Assembly (NCBI GenBank): GCA_017999615.1
Contig: JAGNLM010000003.1
Coordinates: 102,793 to 166,792 of the forward strand
Origin: Gammaproteobacteria bacterium
GTDB taxonomy: Bacteria > Pseudomonadota > Gammaproteobacteria > JAABTG01
Direction: 5' to 3'
Length of the DNA: 64,000 nucleotides
The number at the start of each line of letters is the position of its first letter. Position 1 is the stretch's first letter. The notes beneath the pieces are model-generated. The model made no database searches, had not been told where the DNA came from, and saw nothing but the letters and a program-made list of their open reading frames with translations. The translations under genes were made by a program, and so were the position numbers. Shown here piece by piece: positions 24,358 through 33,540 of this stretch.

Positions 24358-25362
24358 CTAGGCGTCGTCCCGGTAGCCCCGCTGGGACTTCTCCCGCAGC
24401 TCCTGGGCCTCGACGCTCAGGGTGGCGATGGGCCGCGCCTCCAGGCGCTTCAACCCGATCGGCTCGCCCGTCTCCTCGCAGAACCCGTAGCTGCCGTCGT
24501 CGATGCGCCGCAGGGCGGCCTCGATCTTCGGCAGCAGCTTGCGGTAGCGGTCCCGGGTGCGCAGCTCCAACGCCACCTCGCTCTCGTCGCGGGCTCGGTC
24601 GGCCTCGTCACCGACGTACCGGGAGGCGCCGTCGCTGCGCAGGTGGTCGATGGTCTGCTGGGACTCGCGTAACAGCGCGTCGCGCCACTCGAGCAGCTTG
24701 CGCCGGAAGTAGGCGAGCTGCAGGGGATTCATGTACTCCTCGTGGGGCGAGGGCTCGTAGCCCGGCGCCAGCTCGACCTCGGAGATGGGCAACTCGAACT
24801 CGGGCGGCGTCTCGGGGGCGGTGCCCGTCCCCGGCTGGGGGGCGCTCGCGCCCCTGGCGGTCTTCGGAGCGGCTTTCTTCTTCCCCGCCGCTGCTCCGGG
24901 CGGGGGCGGCTTGGCTGCCGCCGGGGTTTCCTCCTGAGCCTCTCTCGCAGCCATCACTCTCTCCGGCTCGCTCTTCGGTGGGGGCTTCGCCTTCTTCGGC
25001 TCGGCCGGGGTCGGGGTCGGCGCCTTCGTGGGCGCGGGTTTCTTCGCTGCCGGCGCCTTGGGGGCCGGCGCCCTTGCTACCGGTGCCTTCGCGGCTGGCA
25101 CCTTCGCGGCCGGTGCCTTCGCCGGCGGCGCTTTCTTCCGCTCCGCGGGCCTTGCCGGCTCGGGGGCCTTCGCCGCGGCCGCCTTCTTCGCCACGGGCTT
25201 CTTCGGCGGGGTCGCCTTCTGTGGCGGCGCCGCCTTTCCGGGCGCGGCCCTCTTCTTTGCCGCCGCCTCAACCGCTGTGGCCTTCTTCGAGGCCTCCGCC
25301 TTCACTGGCGCGGCCTTGGCGGCTGCGCTCGGGGGTACCGACTGGGCTTTCTTTGCGGCCAT
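24358..25362 (-). CDS. dksA: DksA/TraR-family RNA polymerase-binding protein with long histone-like N-terminal tail
   Basis: 334 residues. The last 130 residues are a DksA domain: coiled coil with the tip motif GDEADRARDE (the DxxDxA residues that act in the RNA polymerase channel are kept) and LELRTRDRYRKLLPKIEAAL. The zinc-finger region YGFCEETGEPIG keeps only one Cys and TLSVEAQE has none, as in zinc-free DksA variants. The first 175 residues are Ala/Lys/Pro-rich PAAK-type repeats like AlgP/histone H1 tails. This tail is probably disordered and DNA-binding. The convergent sufE stop is 4 bp away. It would act with ppGpp on transcription. Confidence 0.85.
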   Translation of the reverse strand: MAAKKAQSVPPSAAAKAAPVKAEASKKATAVEAAAKKRAAPGKAAPPQKATPPKKPVAKKAAAAKAPEPARPAERKKAPPAKAPAAKVPAAKAPVARAPAPKAPAAKKPAPTKAPTPTPAEPKKAKPPPKSEPERVMAAREAQEETPAAAKPPPPGAAAGKKKAAPKTARGASAPQPGTGTAPETPPEFELPISEVELAPGYEPSPHEEYMNPLQLAYFRRKLLEWRDALLRESQQTIDHLRSDGASRYVGDEADRARDESEVALELRTRDRYRKLLPKIEAALRRIDDGSYGFCEETGEPIGLKRLEARPIATLSVEAQELREKSQRGYRDDA

Positions 25363-25420
25363 CGGGGTCTCCGACGGTTCACTCCTGGTGGACTGCCGGC
25401 TTCGCCCGGCAGGGCGGATG

Positions 25421-25450
25421 TTTATAGCGTGTCGTGCACCGGTCTGACAA
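25421..25450 (-). promoter_or_regulatory. Predicted sigma-70 promoter of dksA
   Basis: On the minus strand TTGTCA (25445-25450) and TATAAA (25421-25426) are separated by 18 bp. The start codon lies about 58 bp after the -10. It falls entirely in the gap after the znuB stop. Both hexamers match consensus at five of six positions. Confidence 0.6.
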
Positions 25451-25474
25451 CCAGGCCTCCCCAAGCGTAGCCGG

Positions 25475-26305
25475 TCAACGGCGGGCCCGCCGGCGCACTG
25501 CCTCCCGGCCGAGGGTCGACGCCAGATACGCGAGCCCGGCGAGGACGATGATGACGGAGCCCGAAGGCAGGTCGGCGCCATACGACAGGGCGAGTCCGCC
25601 GCTGGTGAAGGTCGCCCCGAGGACGGTCGCCAGCAGCATCATCCGGCCGATGGAGCCCGCGTACTGGGCCGCGATGGCCGCGGGCAGCGTGAGCAGCGCG
25701 ATGACCAGGATGAGCCCGACCACCCGGATGAGGAGCACCACCGTCACCGCCACCAGGGCGAGCAGCAGGAGGTAGACGAGCTCCACGCGAACCCCCCGCA
25801 GGAGCGCGAGCTCGTCGTCGAAGCACACGGCCAGGAACGGCTTGTAGAGGACCCCCACCAACAACAGGATGCCCGCGTCGATGGCCGCCATCAGGTAGAG
25901 GTCCTCCCGGGTCACCATCAGGATGTTCCCGAACAGGTAGCTCATCAGGTCGGGCCCGTAGCCCGGGGCGCGCGACAGGAACAGCACCCCGACCGCCATG
26001 CCCACGGCCCACAGCGCCCCGACCAGCGTGTCCTCGTGCTGGCGCCAGCGCAGGGAGACCCAGCCCACGAGGAACGCGGTCACGAGCGCCGCAGCCAGGG
26101 CCCCCCAGAGCGGGTCCGCCCCGAAGTAGTACGCGATGCCCATGCCGCCGAGGACCGCGTGGGCGATGCCGCCCGCGAGAAAGGCGATGCGCTTGACCAC
26201 CACGTAGGTGCCGACGACCCCGCAGCCGACGCTGGCGAGCAGGCCCGCGGCGAGGGCGTGCTGCAGGAAGGCGTGCTGGGAGAGGGCCTGGAGGAACTCG
26301 GTCAC
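25475..26305 (-). CDS. znuB: Zinc/manganese ABC transporter permease ZnuB
   Basis: 276 residues from a GTG at 26305 overlapping the znuC stop (GTGA). Eight or so helices of the ABC-3 metal permease family: VGCGVVGTYVVVKRIAFLAGGIAHAVLGGMGIAYYFG and GLILVIALLTLPAAIAAQYAGS. It forms the inner-membrane channel for a divalent metal, most often zinc. Part of znuA-znuC-znuB. Confidence 0.88.
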   Translation of the reverse strand: MTEFLQALSQHAFLQHALAAGLLASVGCGVVGTYVVVKRIAFLAGGIAHAVLGGMGIAYYFGADPLWGALAAALVTAFLVGWVSLRWRQHEDTLVGALWAVGMAVGVLFLSRAPGYGPDLMSYLFGNILMVTREDLYLMAAIDAGILLLVGVLYKPFLAVCFDDELALLRGVRVELVYLLLLALVAVTVVLLIRVVGLILVIALLTLPAAIAAQYAGSIGRMMLLATVLGATFTSGGLALSYGADLPSGSVIIVLAGLAYLASTLGREAVRRRARR

Positions 26306-27087
26306 GAGGTCGGGCCACCGGATCGGCTCGCGGGGGCGGGGTGTGCCGCGAGGTCGCCGGCCGCGTGGGTGTGGTGGATCATGCGCACGGGCTGGCCGTA
26401 GAGCGCGGAGATGGTCTCGCCCGTCAGTTCCTCGGTGGCGTGGCACATCAGGGTGCGGTTCAGGCACGCGACCCGGGTCACGTAGCGGGAGATGAAGCCC
26501 ACGTCGTGGGAGACGACGACCACCGCCAGGCGCTCGCTCAGGCGCTTCAGCAGGTCGAAGATCTCGGTCTCGACCCGCTGGTCGATGTTCGCGGTGGGCT
26601 CGTCGAGCAGCAGCACCTCCGGCTCGGAGACGAGCGCCCGGGCCACGAGCGTGCGCTGCATCTGCCCGCCCGACAGGGTGCCGATGGGGCGCTCGGCGAG
26701 CCCGGCGACCTCGGTCTCGCGCATGGCCTCGGCCGCGAGCGCGCGGTCCTGGGCGGTGAACCCCCCGAACGGCCGGGTGCGCCCGAGCCGGCCGAGGGCG
26801 ACGCAGTCCCGCACCGAGATCGGGAAGTCCCGCGAGAAGGACGGGTACTGGGGGACATACCCGATGCGCCGGCGAGCGGCCGCCGGGGTGCTGCCCAGCA
26901 CCGTGACCCGCCCCCGCGTCGGTGCGAGGAGCCCCAGGACGAGCTTGAGCAGCGTGCTCTTGCCGCCGCCGTTCGGGCCGACCAGGCCCAGGAACTCCCG
27001 CCTGCCGACCTCGAGGCTCACCCCCTCCAGGACGCCGACGCCGTCGTAGGCGAAGCTCACGTCCTCGAGCGTGATGACGGAGTCCAT
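26302..27087 (-). CDS. znuC: Zinc/manganese ABC transporter ATPase ZnuC
   Basis: 261 residues. Walker A GPNGGGKSTLLK, signature LSGGQMQRTLVARAL, Walker B VLLLDEPTANIDQ, and the switch His in VVVSHDVGFISRYV. The C-terminal CLNRTLMCHATEELTGE is typical of ZnuC-type ATPases. It is 2 bp downstream of znuA and coupled to znuB. Confidence 0.9.
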   Translation of the reverse strand: MDSVITLEDVSFAYDGVGVLEGVSLEVGRREFLGLVGPNGGGKSTLLKLVLGLLAPTRGRVTVLGSTPAAARRRIGYVPQYPSFSRDFPISVRDCVALGRLGRTRPFGGFTAQDRALAAEAMRETEVAGLAERPIGTLSGGQMQRTLVARALVSEPEVLLLDEPTANIDQRVETEIFDLLKRLSERLAVVVVSHDVGFISRYVTRVACLNRTLMCHATEELTGETISALYGQPVRMIHHTHAAGDLAAHPAPASRSGGPTS

Positions 27088-27089
27088 CC

Positions 27090-28025
27090 CTACCTCAGGG
27101 CCGCCCGGAAGGCCGCGGTCACCCGCCGCAGGTTGTCGGCGTAGTCCGGGGCGAGTGGGTCCACGGCCGCTACGGTGCCCCCGAGGGCCCGGGCGAGGGC
27201 CTGCGCGGCGGCGGGGTTGTCCCGTGGCCCCACGAAGATCACCTGCACGCCCGCGCCCCGCGCCTGCTCGATGAGGGCTGCCAGCGTGCGGGCGCCGGGC
27301 TCCTTGCCGCCCTGCTCGATGGGGACCTGGGTGAGGCCGTAGGTGTCGGCGAAGTAACCCCAGGCCGGGTGGAACACCAGGAACCGGCGCCCCTCCGCCC
27401 CGGCGAGCGCCGCCCGGATCTCGGCGTCCAGGGCGTCGAGCTCGCCGGCGAGCCGGTCGTAGCCCGCGGCATAGGCCAGGGCGCCGGCGGGGTCGGAGCG
27501 GGTCAGTTCGTCGCGGACCTGGGCCGCCATCCGCTTCGCGAGTGGTGGACTCGTCCAGACGTGGGGGTCCGGCCGCCCGGGGGCCGGTGCTGCGGGTTGC
27601 CGCCCGGCGCCGCCGGTCTCGGGCCCTGCGCCGTGCCGTTGCCGGGACTCGCCGTGCCGGTGGCCCTCGACCTGGCGGAGCGCGACCGCCTCGCGCTGGT
27701 CCACGACCCGCAGCCCCGGGCTCGCCTGCCGGATCCGCTCGAGCCAGACGTCCTCGAAGTCGACCCCGACGCGGAAATAGACGCGGGCCCGGGAGGCCTC
27801 CACCATCTGCCGCGGGGACGGCTCGTAGGCGTGCGGGTCGCGGCCGGGCCCGACCAGCACCGAGGTGCGTAGCCGCTCCCCGCCGACCCGGTCCACCAGA
27901 TACTGCTGGGGCGCCACGCTGACGAGCACGGCCATCGGTTCGGCCGCGGCAGCCGCGTCGGTACCCGCGGCACCCGGGGCGAGACCTGCGAAGACCCAGG
28001 CGAGCAGGGCGGATCGGGTGGGCAT
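27090..28025 (-). CDS. znuA: Periplasmic zinc-binding protein ZnuA
   Basis: 311 residues with a signal peptide (about 1-28). Metal-binding His and Asp positions of the cluster A-I family are seen: GPGRDPHAYEPSP, PDPHVWTSPPLAKRM, VFHPAWGYFADTYGL, and the late Asp in AAVDPLAPDYADNLRR. A short His-bearing charged loop (VEGHRHGESRQRHGAG) sits where ZnuA proteins have their His-rich loop, which favours zinc over manganese. It delivers metal to ZnuBC. No zur regulator gene is in the window. Confidence 0.9.
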   Translation of the reverse strand: MPTRSALLAWVFAGLAPGAAGTDAAAAAEPMAVLVSVAPQQYLVDRVGGERLRTSVLVGPGRDPHAYEPSPRQMVEASRARVYFRVGVDFEDVWLERIRQASPGLRVVDQREAVALRQVEGHRHGESRQRHGAGPETGGAGRQPAAPAPGRPDPHVWTSPPLAKRMAAQVRDELTRSDPAGALAYAAGYDRLAGELDALDAEIRAALAGAEGRRFLVFHPAWGYFADTYGLTQVPIEQGGKEPGARTLAALIEQARGAGVQVIFVGPRDNPAAAQALARALGGTVAAVDPLAPDYADNLRRVTAAFRAALR

Positions 28026-28122
28026 TCAGGGATTCCCCTGGCGCCGCGGCGTGGGCCGATGACCGGCGCCGGGGCGGCGCGGGGCCCCGGGCGCCGGGAG
28101 GGCCGGGATGGCCCCCGGTCCG

Positions 28123-28620
28123 TCAGGTCTCGGCAGCGCCGCCGGCGGTGTTGCGGCTGCGCTCGATGGACTGCAGGACCAGCCAGCTCTCGCCGAACTT
28201 GCGCAGATTCTCCAGCTCGGTGTCGAACTGGTCGTAGTGGCGCTCCTCGTCGGCGATGATGTCCTCGAAGATCTGCTTGGACACGGCGTCGGCGGCGTTG
28301 GCGCACTCCATCGCCCACGCGTTGTAGTCGCGGGCGCTCTCCTCCTCCATGCGGGTGGCCATCGCGAGCATCTCGCCCACGTCGCGGACGGCCGCTACGC
28401 GCCCCGAGGGGACCATGGCCACGTCGCCCTTGAGGAACAGGATGCGCTCGGCCAGCCGCTCCACGTGCCCCATTTCCTCGATCGCGGTGCGCCGGAACAG
28501 GCCCGCCAGAAGGTCGAAGCCCATGTCGTCGCAGTGGAAGTGGAAATACATGTACTGGTGGACGGCGGTCAGTTCGTCGGCGACCGCGCGGTTCAGCAGT
28601 TCCACGCTCTTCTCGTGCAT
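28123..28620 (-). CDS. bfr: Bacterioferritin-family protein
   Basis: 165 residues, four-helix ferritin-like. Diiron ligands appear in place: E16 (VADELTAVHQY), E49 and H52 (IEEMGHVER), a Glu in MEEESARDYN (about 93-94) and DEERHYDQFD (E125, H128). M50 corresponds to the haem-binding Met of bacterioferritins. It oxidises and stores iron in the cytoplasm. The site GAGGGG precedes the ATG. It is in line with znuACB but 97 bp upstream of znuA, with a GC-rich hairpin-prone gap between. Confidence 0.85.
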   Translation of the reverse strand: MHEKSVELLNRAVADELTAVHQYMYFHFHCDDMGFDLLAGLFRRTAIEEMGHVERLAERILFLKGDVAMVPSGRVAAVRDVGEMLAMATRMEEESARDYNAWAMECANAADAVSKQIFEDIIADEERHYDQFDTELENLRKFGESWLVLQSIERSRNTAGGAAET

Positions 28621-28775
28621 CTCGTTGCCCCTCAGGTTGCGCCAGGTGTGACTGAGGCCTGGCCCGATCGATCAGTCTACCCCGAGCTCCCGGCCGCGCG
28701 GTGTCACCGCCACGCCCGGCCCCGGCATGGCGCCACAGTAACCCCATCGCCCCCCCGGGCCAAGGCCCCGGGGCG

Positions 28776-29756
28776 TCAGTCCTGCAGGGAGACGGGCGTG
28801 ACGAAGCCCGGCGGCTTGATGGCGAGGACCGAGCACTCGATCTGCTCGAGGATTGCCTCGGCCGTGTTGCCCATGATCAAGCCTGGGATCCCCGTGCGGG
28901 CCACCGTCCCCATGACCACGAGATCCGCCTCCAGTTGCCTGGCGAGGGCGGGGATCTCCTTGCGCGCCGAACCCTTCACCAGATGCACGCTCGGCTTGAG
29001 GTACTGCACCGTCTCCTTGCCGATGGTGTCCTCCAGGTCGAGCATCAGCCGGTCGAGGTTGGTCGCGACGCGTTGGCGCGCGTACGCCACGTAGGGTGCG
29101 ATCTTCTCCTCAGGGGTGTTCCCGAACGGGCCGCGCAGCAGGGACTCACCCATGGCGTCCCACACGCTGGCGACGTGCAGTTCCGCGAACTCGGACAGGG
29201 CCAGGGCCGCCGCCCGCCCGAGGACCTCGTGATTCAGCGCGCGCCGGGTCTCCAGTTCCTCCGCGGGGTACCGGTCGTCGGCGTCCACCGTCGCCAGGAT
29301 GCGCGGCCTCGCGTTCGCGGCCGCGCACTGGATGAGCCAGACCGGGCAGGGGCACTTGCGCAGGAGGTGCATGTCGTCGCTCCCGAAGACCCGGTCCAGC
29401 CAGCCGGGGCGCTCGGGCGGCCGGACCACGAGGTCGTGACCGGCGCGGATCACCTCGCGCACCACCTCGAGATAGGGGGTGCCCGTCAGCACCCGGGTCC
29501 GGATGGGAAGCTGCTCGCGAAAGGGCGAGACGAGGCCCTCGAGGAGCGCGCCGCGCTCGGCGGCGAGCCCGGCCTGCAGCTCGAGAGCGAGGGTCCCGGT
29601 CTCCGGCGCGCCGGTGCCCAGGGCGAGCTGCGGTAGCACGTCCACGACCGTGAGCGCGGCCTGGTTGTTCTCGGCGAGCGCCACCGTGCGCTCCAGCACC
29701 AGGGCGCAGGGCTCGTCGGGGTTCACGACGAAGAGGATGTTCTCGAATTGCGTCAT
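28776..29756 (-). CDS. Tandem universal stress protein (UspE-like)
   Basis: 326 residues made of two Usp domains, about 1-145 and 155-320. The second domain has the nucleotide-binding style end VVMGTVARTGIPGLIMGNTAEAILEQ. The first has a degenerate loop (VVRPPERPGWLDRVFGSDD). This arrangement is that of UspE. Cytoplasmic stress protein; the exact role is not readable. Divergent from the DUF47-Pit pair. Confidence 0.85.
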   Translation of the reverse strand: MTQFENILFVVNPDEPCALVLERTVALAENNQAALTVVDVLPQLALGTGAPETGTLALELQAGLAAERGALLEGLVSPFREQLPIRTRVLTGTPYLEVVREVIRAGHDLVVRPPERPGWLDRVFGSDDMHLLRKCPCPVWLIQCAAANARPRILATVDADDRYPAEELETRRALNHEVLGRAAALALSEFAELHVASVWDAMGESLLRGPFGNTPEEKIAPYVAYARQRVATNLDRLMLDLEDTIGKETVQYLKPSVHLVKGSARKEIPALARQLEADLVVMGTVARTGIPGLIMGNTAEAILEQIECSVLAIKPPGFVTPVSLQD

Positions 29757-29887
29757 CTCGCACCTCCTCCTGGGGGAAGACGCACTCTACCTGCCGGGCG
29801 GCTCGACTCCAACCCGTGCCGCGACGGGGGGTGGCGGGCTCCTCCGGAAGAGGGATTCGATTCGGGGGGACCGCATCGGGTGGGTGC

Positions 29888-29897
29888 CGTTATATCA
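29888..29897 (+). promoter_or_regulatory. Possible -10 region upstream of the phosphate genes
   Basis: In the 214-bp divergent gap, CGTTATATCATTT is the only AT-rich stretch, with a TTATAT/TATATC hexamer about 75 bp before the DUF47 start. A clear -35 was not found. A strongly self-complementary GC-rich stretch (about 29903-29945) follows and may fold in the leader. Confidence 0.3.
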
Positions 29898-29970
29898 TTT
29901 CGCCCGCCGGCCGGGCCCGGGGCCCCGGGCCCCCCGCGGGCCGGCACTCCCGCTCCACCGAGGGGCTCTC

Positions 29971-30597
29971 ATGTTCTCCCTGCAGACGATTTTCGGTAAG
30001 GGCACCCAGTTCTTCGGGCTGCTCGAGGATGCCGCGGTGACCGCCGTGGACAGCACCCGGGCCTTGCACACCATGCTCCGGGAGCACCACCAGCCGCTCC
30101 AGCTCGATACCTTTCGCCTCGCCCGGGAACGGGAGAGGGCCGTCTCCGACAAGATCAACGAGGAGCTCCTCTGCAGCTTCGTCACCGCTCTCGAGCGGGA
30201 GGACATCGAGGCGCTGCGCGCCGCCCTCGTCCGGATCCCGAAGCAGGTCGAACGCTTCGCCGAGCGTTACGCGCTCGCCACCGGCATCCTCGACGGGGTG
30301 GACTTCGCGCCCCGGGCGGCCATGCTCGAGCAGGCGGCCGAGGTCGTGCTGGAGATGGTCCAGAAGCTCCGCCGTATGAAGGCGGAGGAGATGAGACTGC
30401 TCAACGACCGCCTGCGCTCCATCGAGAGCGAGGCCGACCGGCTCATGCTGGAGTTGTACCGGGAGATCTACGCCGGCCGCTTCGGCGGCCAACAGATGTT
30501 CCTCATCAAGGAGTTCTTCGAGATCCTGGAGAAGGCCATCGACCGCTGCCGCGAGGCCGGCACCGTGGCCTACCAGATCGTCCTGAAGAACAACTGA
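29971..30597 (+). CDS. DUF47 family PhoU-like phosphate transport regulator
   Basis: 208 residues, helical throughout, beginning MFSLQTIFGKGTQFFGLLEDAA. The family pattern includes LKKA-type helices and the closing block EFFEILEKAIDRCREAGTVAYQIVLKNN, with a conserved acidic metal-binding helix around IESEADRLMLELY. DUF47 proteins are PhoU-like and typically accompany PiT transporters as regulators. It lies 11 bp before pit in the same operon. Confidence 0.9.
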   Translation: MFSLQTIFGKGTQFFGLLEDAAVTAVDSTRALHTMLREHHQPLQLDTFRLARERERAVSDKINEELLCSFVTALEREDIEALRAALVRIPKQVERFAERYALATGILDGVDFAPRAAMLEQAAEVVLEMVQKLRRMKAEEMRLLNDRLRSIESEADRLMLELYREIYAGRFGGQQMFLIKEFFEILEKAIDRCREAGTVAYQIVLKNN

Positions 30598-30608
30598 GGG
30601 GGAAGACC

Positions 30609-31736
30609 TTGCTCTCCACCCTCGTCCTGGTGCTCGTCGCCGCGCTCGTCTTCGAGTACATCAACGGCTTCCACGACACGGCGAACTCCATCGCCACCGT
30701 GGTCGCGACCAAGGTGCTCTCGCCGATGCAGGCGGTGGGGCTGGCGGCGGTGGCCAACCTCGTCGGCGCGCTCTGGGGCACCGCGGTGGCGAAGACCATC
30801 GCCTCGGGCCTCATCGACCAGGCGGTCGTCGAGGTCACCTCCCAGGTGATCGTGTGCGCCCTGGCGGGCGGAATCGTCTGGAACCTGACGACCTGGTACG
30901 TGGGCCTGCCCTCTTCCTCTTCCCACGCCCTGGTGGGGGGGCTGGCGGGCGCGGCCATCGCCGCCAGCGACGGGCGCTGGAGCTCGGTCATCTGGTCGCA
31001 GCCGGCGGATTCCTGGTACCGCAGCGCCGGGGTGCTCTGGAAGGTCGTGGTGCCGATGGTCACCAGCCCGCTGCTGGGGTTCACGGTCGGGCTGCTGCTG
31101 ATGGGCCTGCTCTTCGCCCTGTTCTGGGGGATGTCACTCAGGCCGGGGGTCCTGCGGCGCATCGCCCGGCCGCGCTGGGCCAACGCCTTCTTCGGCAAGG
31201 CCCAGCTGGCCTCGGCCACCTACATGGGGCTGGCCCACGGGCTGAACGATGCCCAGAAGACGATGGGGATCATCGCCCTCGCCCTGGTCTCCGCCCAGCA
31301 GGCGGGGACGCTCGACGGGCTGCCCGGATGGCTCGCCTGGCTGCACCCGAGCGAGGCGGCGCTCGCCCACGGGGACATCGACGCCTGGATCAAGGTGACC
31401 TGCGCGGTGACCATGGCGGCGGGCACCGCCGTGGGGGGCTGGCGCATCATCCGCACGCTCGGCCACAAGATGGTCCGGCTGCAGCCCGTGCACGGCTTCG
31501 CGGCCGAGACGTCCGCGGCCACGATCATCACCATTGCCTCCTCCCTCGGCATTCCGCTCTCCACCACCCACAACATCTCCGCCGCCATCCTCGGCGTCGG
31601 CGCCGCCAAGGGCTTCTCGGCCATCCGCTGGACGATCGTCGAGCGGATGCTGTGGGCCTGGATCCTGACCATCCCCGCTGCCGGTGGCATGGCCTACGGG
31701 CTGTACCGGTTCCTGCACGTCCTCGGGTTGACCTGA
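30609..31736 (+). CDS. pit: PiT-family inorganic phosphate transporter
   Basis: 375 residues from a TTG start at 30609 with GAGGGGGAAG upstream. The two inverted PiT signature repeats are present: EYINGFHDTANSIATVVATKVL and YMGLAHGLNDAQKTMGIIALAL. About ten helices. It imports phosphate with a cation (H+ or Na+), probably as a metal-phosphate complex. Its partner is the DUF47 gene upstream. It converges on corA with a 21-bp GC-only gap. Confidence 0.92.
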   Translation: MLSTLVLVLVAALVFEYINGFHDTANSIATVVATKVLSPMQAVGLAAVANLVGALWGTAVAKTIASGLIDQAVVEVTSQVIVCALAGGIVWNLTTWYVGLPSSSSHALVGGLAGAAIAASDGRWSSVIWSQPADSWYRSAGVLWKVVVPMVTSPLLGFTVGLLLMGLLFALFWGMSLRPGVLRRIARPRWANAFFGKAQLASATYMGLAHGLNDAQKTMGIIALALVSAQQAGTLDGLPGWLAWLHPSEAALAHGDIDAWIKVTCAVTMAAGTAVGGWRIIRTLGHKMVRLQPVHGFAAETSAATIITIASSLGIPLSTTHNISAAILGVGAAKGFSAIRWTIVERMLWAWILTIPAAGGMAYGLYRFLHVLGLT

Positions 31737-31757
31737 CCCGCCCCGGGCCCCGGCCGG

Positions 31758-32891
31758 TCAGAGCCAGTCGCGGCGGCGGAACCAGTAGAGGAGGGCGCCG
31801 GCGATGCCGACGCTCACCAGCCAGAACACCGGGTAGGCCCAGGCGGACTCGTTCTCCGGGATGGGCATGTTCATGCCGTAGACGCCGGCGAGGAAGGTCA
31901 GGGGGACGAAGATGGTGCTGATGATGGTCAGCGTCTTCACGATGTCGCCGAGGCGGTTGGAGGCCGAGACCATGTGCATCTCCACCAGGTTGGCGGCGAG
32001 CTCGCGGTAGGTCTCCAGCAGGTCGAGGATGCGCACCACGTGGTCGTGCACGTCGCGCAGGTAGGTCCGCGTCGTGTCGGAGAGGCACTCGTGGTGCTCG
32101 CGATGCAGGTTGTCCAGCAGGTCCCGCATGGGCCAGCTGACGCGGCGCAGGACCGTCAGCTCCCGGTTCATGCGGTGGATCCGCTGGGGGGCGTTGCGCC
32201 CCGCCCGGTCCTGGAAGACCGCATCCTCGAGCTCCTCGAGGCCCTCGGAGATCTGTTCCAGGAGGGGGAACGAGTGGTCCACGACCGCGTCGATGAGGCA
32301 GTAGAGCAGGAAGCTCGCGTCGCTGCGGCGCAGCCGTGAGCCGGGGGTCTCGATGCGCTGCACGATGGGCGCGAACGGCTCCGGCCCGCGCGCGCGGAAG
32401 CTGAGCACGGTGTCGCGCCCGAGGAAGAGGCTCACCTGCTCGGTGTTCAGATTGCCGTCCACGCGGTCGACCAGCCGGACCACCACGAACAGGCGTCCGG
32501 GGCGATCCGGCGAGCCGGGGTAGTCCTCGGCCTTCGGGCGCTGCCCGCGGTTCACCACGTCCTCGACGGCGAGCGGGTGCAGCTCGTACTTCTCGGCGAG
32601 GGCGCGCAGGAGCGTCGGGTCCGCCACCCCCACCACGTCGATCCAGCGCACGCTCGACCACTCGGGGCGGTGAGTGGCGAGGAAGCTGCGCACGTCGTCC
32701 ACCCGCTCGACGCGCACCTGCTCCGGGCAGTAGTCGACGCAGGTGACCACGATCGGGGCGTCGCCCCGTGCGAGGCCCGGAAGCTCGTGCGGCTCGATCC
32801 CCGGCGCCTTGCCCGGGCGTCCGAGGGCGCGCCCGAAGCGGTTCCGGCGGGGCCGTTCCGGGGGTCTGTGATTCTTCCGGCGGTGTGTCAT
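31758..32891 (-). CDS. corA: CorA-family magnesium/cobalt transporter
   Basis: 377 residues from ATG 32891, which overlaps the fau stop as ATGA. A large soluble helical domain (about 30-310) is followed by two C-terminal helices. The selectivity motif YGMNMPIPE lies at the end of the first helix (TFLAGVYGMNM). The C-terminus WFRRRDWL is typical. It forms a pentameric inner-membrane channel for Mg2+. A GTG at 32903 would add four residues. Confidence 0.92.
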   Translation of the reverse strand: MTHRRKNHRPPERPRRNRFGRALGRPGKAPGIEPHELPGLARGDAPIVVTCVDYCPEQVRVERVDDVRSFLATHRPEWSSVRWIDVVGVADPTLLRALAEKYELHPLAVEDVVNRGQRPKAEDYPGSPDRPGRLFVVVRLVDRVDGNLNTEQVSLFLGRDTVLSFRARGPEPFAPIVQRIETPGSRLRRSDASFLLYCLIDAVVDHSFPLLEQISEGLEELEDAVFQDRAGRNAPQRIHRMNRELTVLRRVSWPMRDLLDNLHREHHECLSDTTRTYLRDVHDHVVRILDLLETYRELAANLVEMHMVSASNRLGDIVKTLTIISTIFVPLTFLAGVYGMNMPIPENESAWAYPVFWLVSVGIAGALLYWFRRRDWL

Positions 32892-33472
32892 CGGCGGAAC
32901 CACTCCAGGCCGGCCTCGGTGGCGACGGCGTCGAGGGGGACGTCCCAGGGGCTCACGGCGAGCGCGGGGACCCGCTGGAAGCGGTACGCGGCGCCGACCA
33001 GGACCGGTCGCCTCCAGCGCAGGCGCCGGTGGGAGAACGCAAAGGTGCGGTCATAGTAGCCACCGCCCATCCCCAGGCGGTTGCCCGCGGCGTCGAAGGC
33101 GACGAGGGGCAGTACGACCAGATCGAGGGCGGAGGCGGGCACCTGGCGGTTGGCCGCCACCGCCGGCTCGGGGATCCCGAACCGGTTCGGGCGCAGGACC
33201 GTGTCCGGCGCGTAGGGCAGGAAGTGCAGGCGCCCCCGCTCGACCACGGGCAGGTAGCAGCGCTTGCCCGCCTGCCAGGCCCGGGTCACCAGGGCCGCGA
33301 GGTCCACCTCGCCCCCCCGGGACAGATACACCGCCAGGCGCCGGGCCCGGTGGAAGGCCCCGGTTGCGGCGAGGGCCCGGCAGATGCGCGCGCTCGCGTG
33401 TGCCCGGGCCGCCGGGTCCAACCGCCGGCGCTGCTCACGCAGCGCCCGGCGCAGGTCGCTCGAGGGGGTCAC
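32888..33472 (-). CDS. fau: 5-formyltetrahydrofolate cyclo-ligase
   Basis: 194 residues from a GTG at 33472 (VTPSSDLRRALREQRR), matching the usual length of about 190; an upstream frame runs into the 6S RNA and is rejected. The family motif LVVLPLVAFDAAGNRLGMGGGYYDR is complete. It converts 5-formyl-THF to 5,10-methenyl-THF with ATP. Its place directly downstream of 6S RNA is the classical gammaproteobacterial arrangement (ygfA in E. coli). Confidence 0.92.
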   Translation of the reverse strand: MTPSSDLRRALREQRRRLDPAARAHASARICRALAATGAFHRARRLAVYLSRGGEVDLAALVTRAWQAGKRCYLPVVERGRLHFLPYAPDTVLRPNRFGIPEPAVAANRQVPASALDLVVLPLVAFDAAGNRLGMGGGYYDRTFAFSHRRLRWRRPVLVGAAYRFQRVPALAVSPWDVPLDAVATEAGLEWFRR

Positions 33473-33540
33473 CGCAGGCAGGTCCGGGTGGATCGGGCTG
33501 GGCTCGGTGTGCGGCGTGCCTTGATGAGGTGTCCCCCGTA

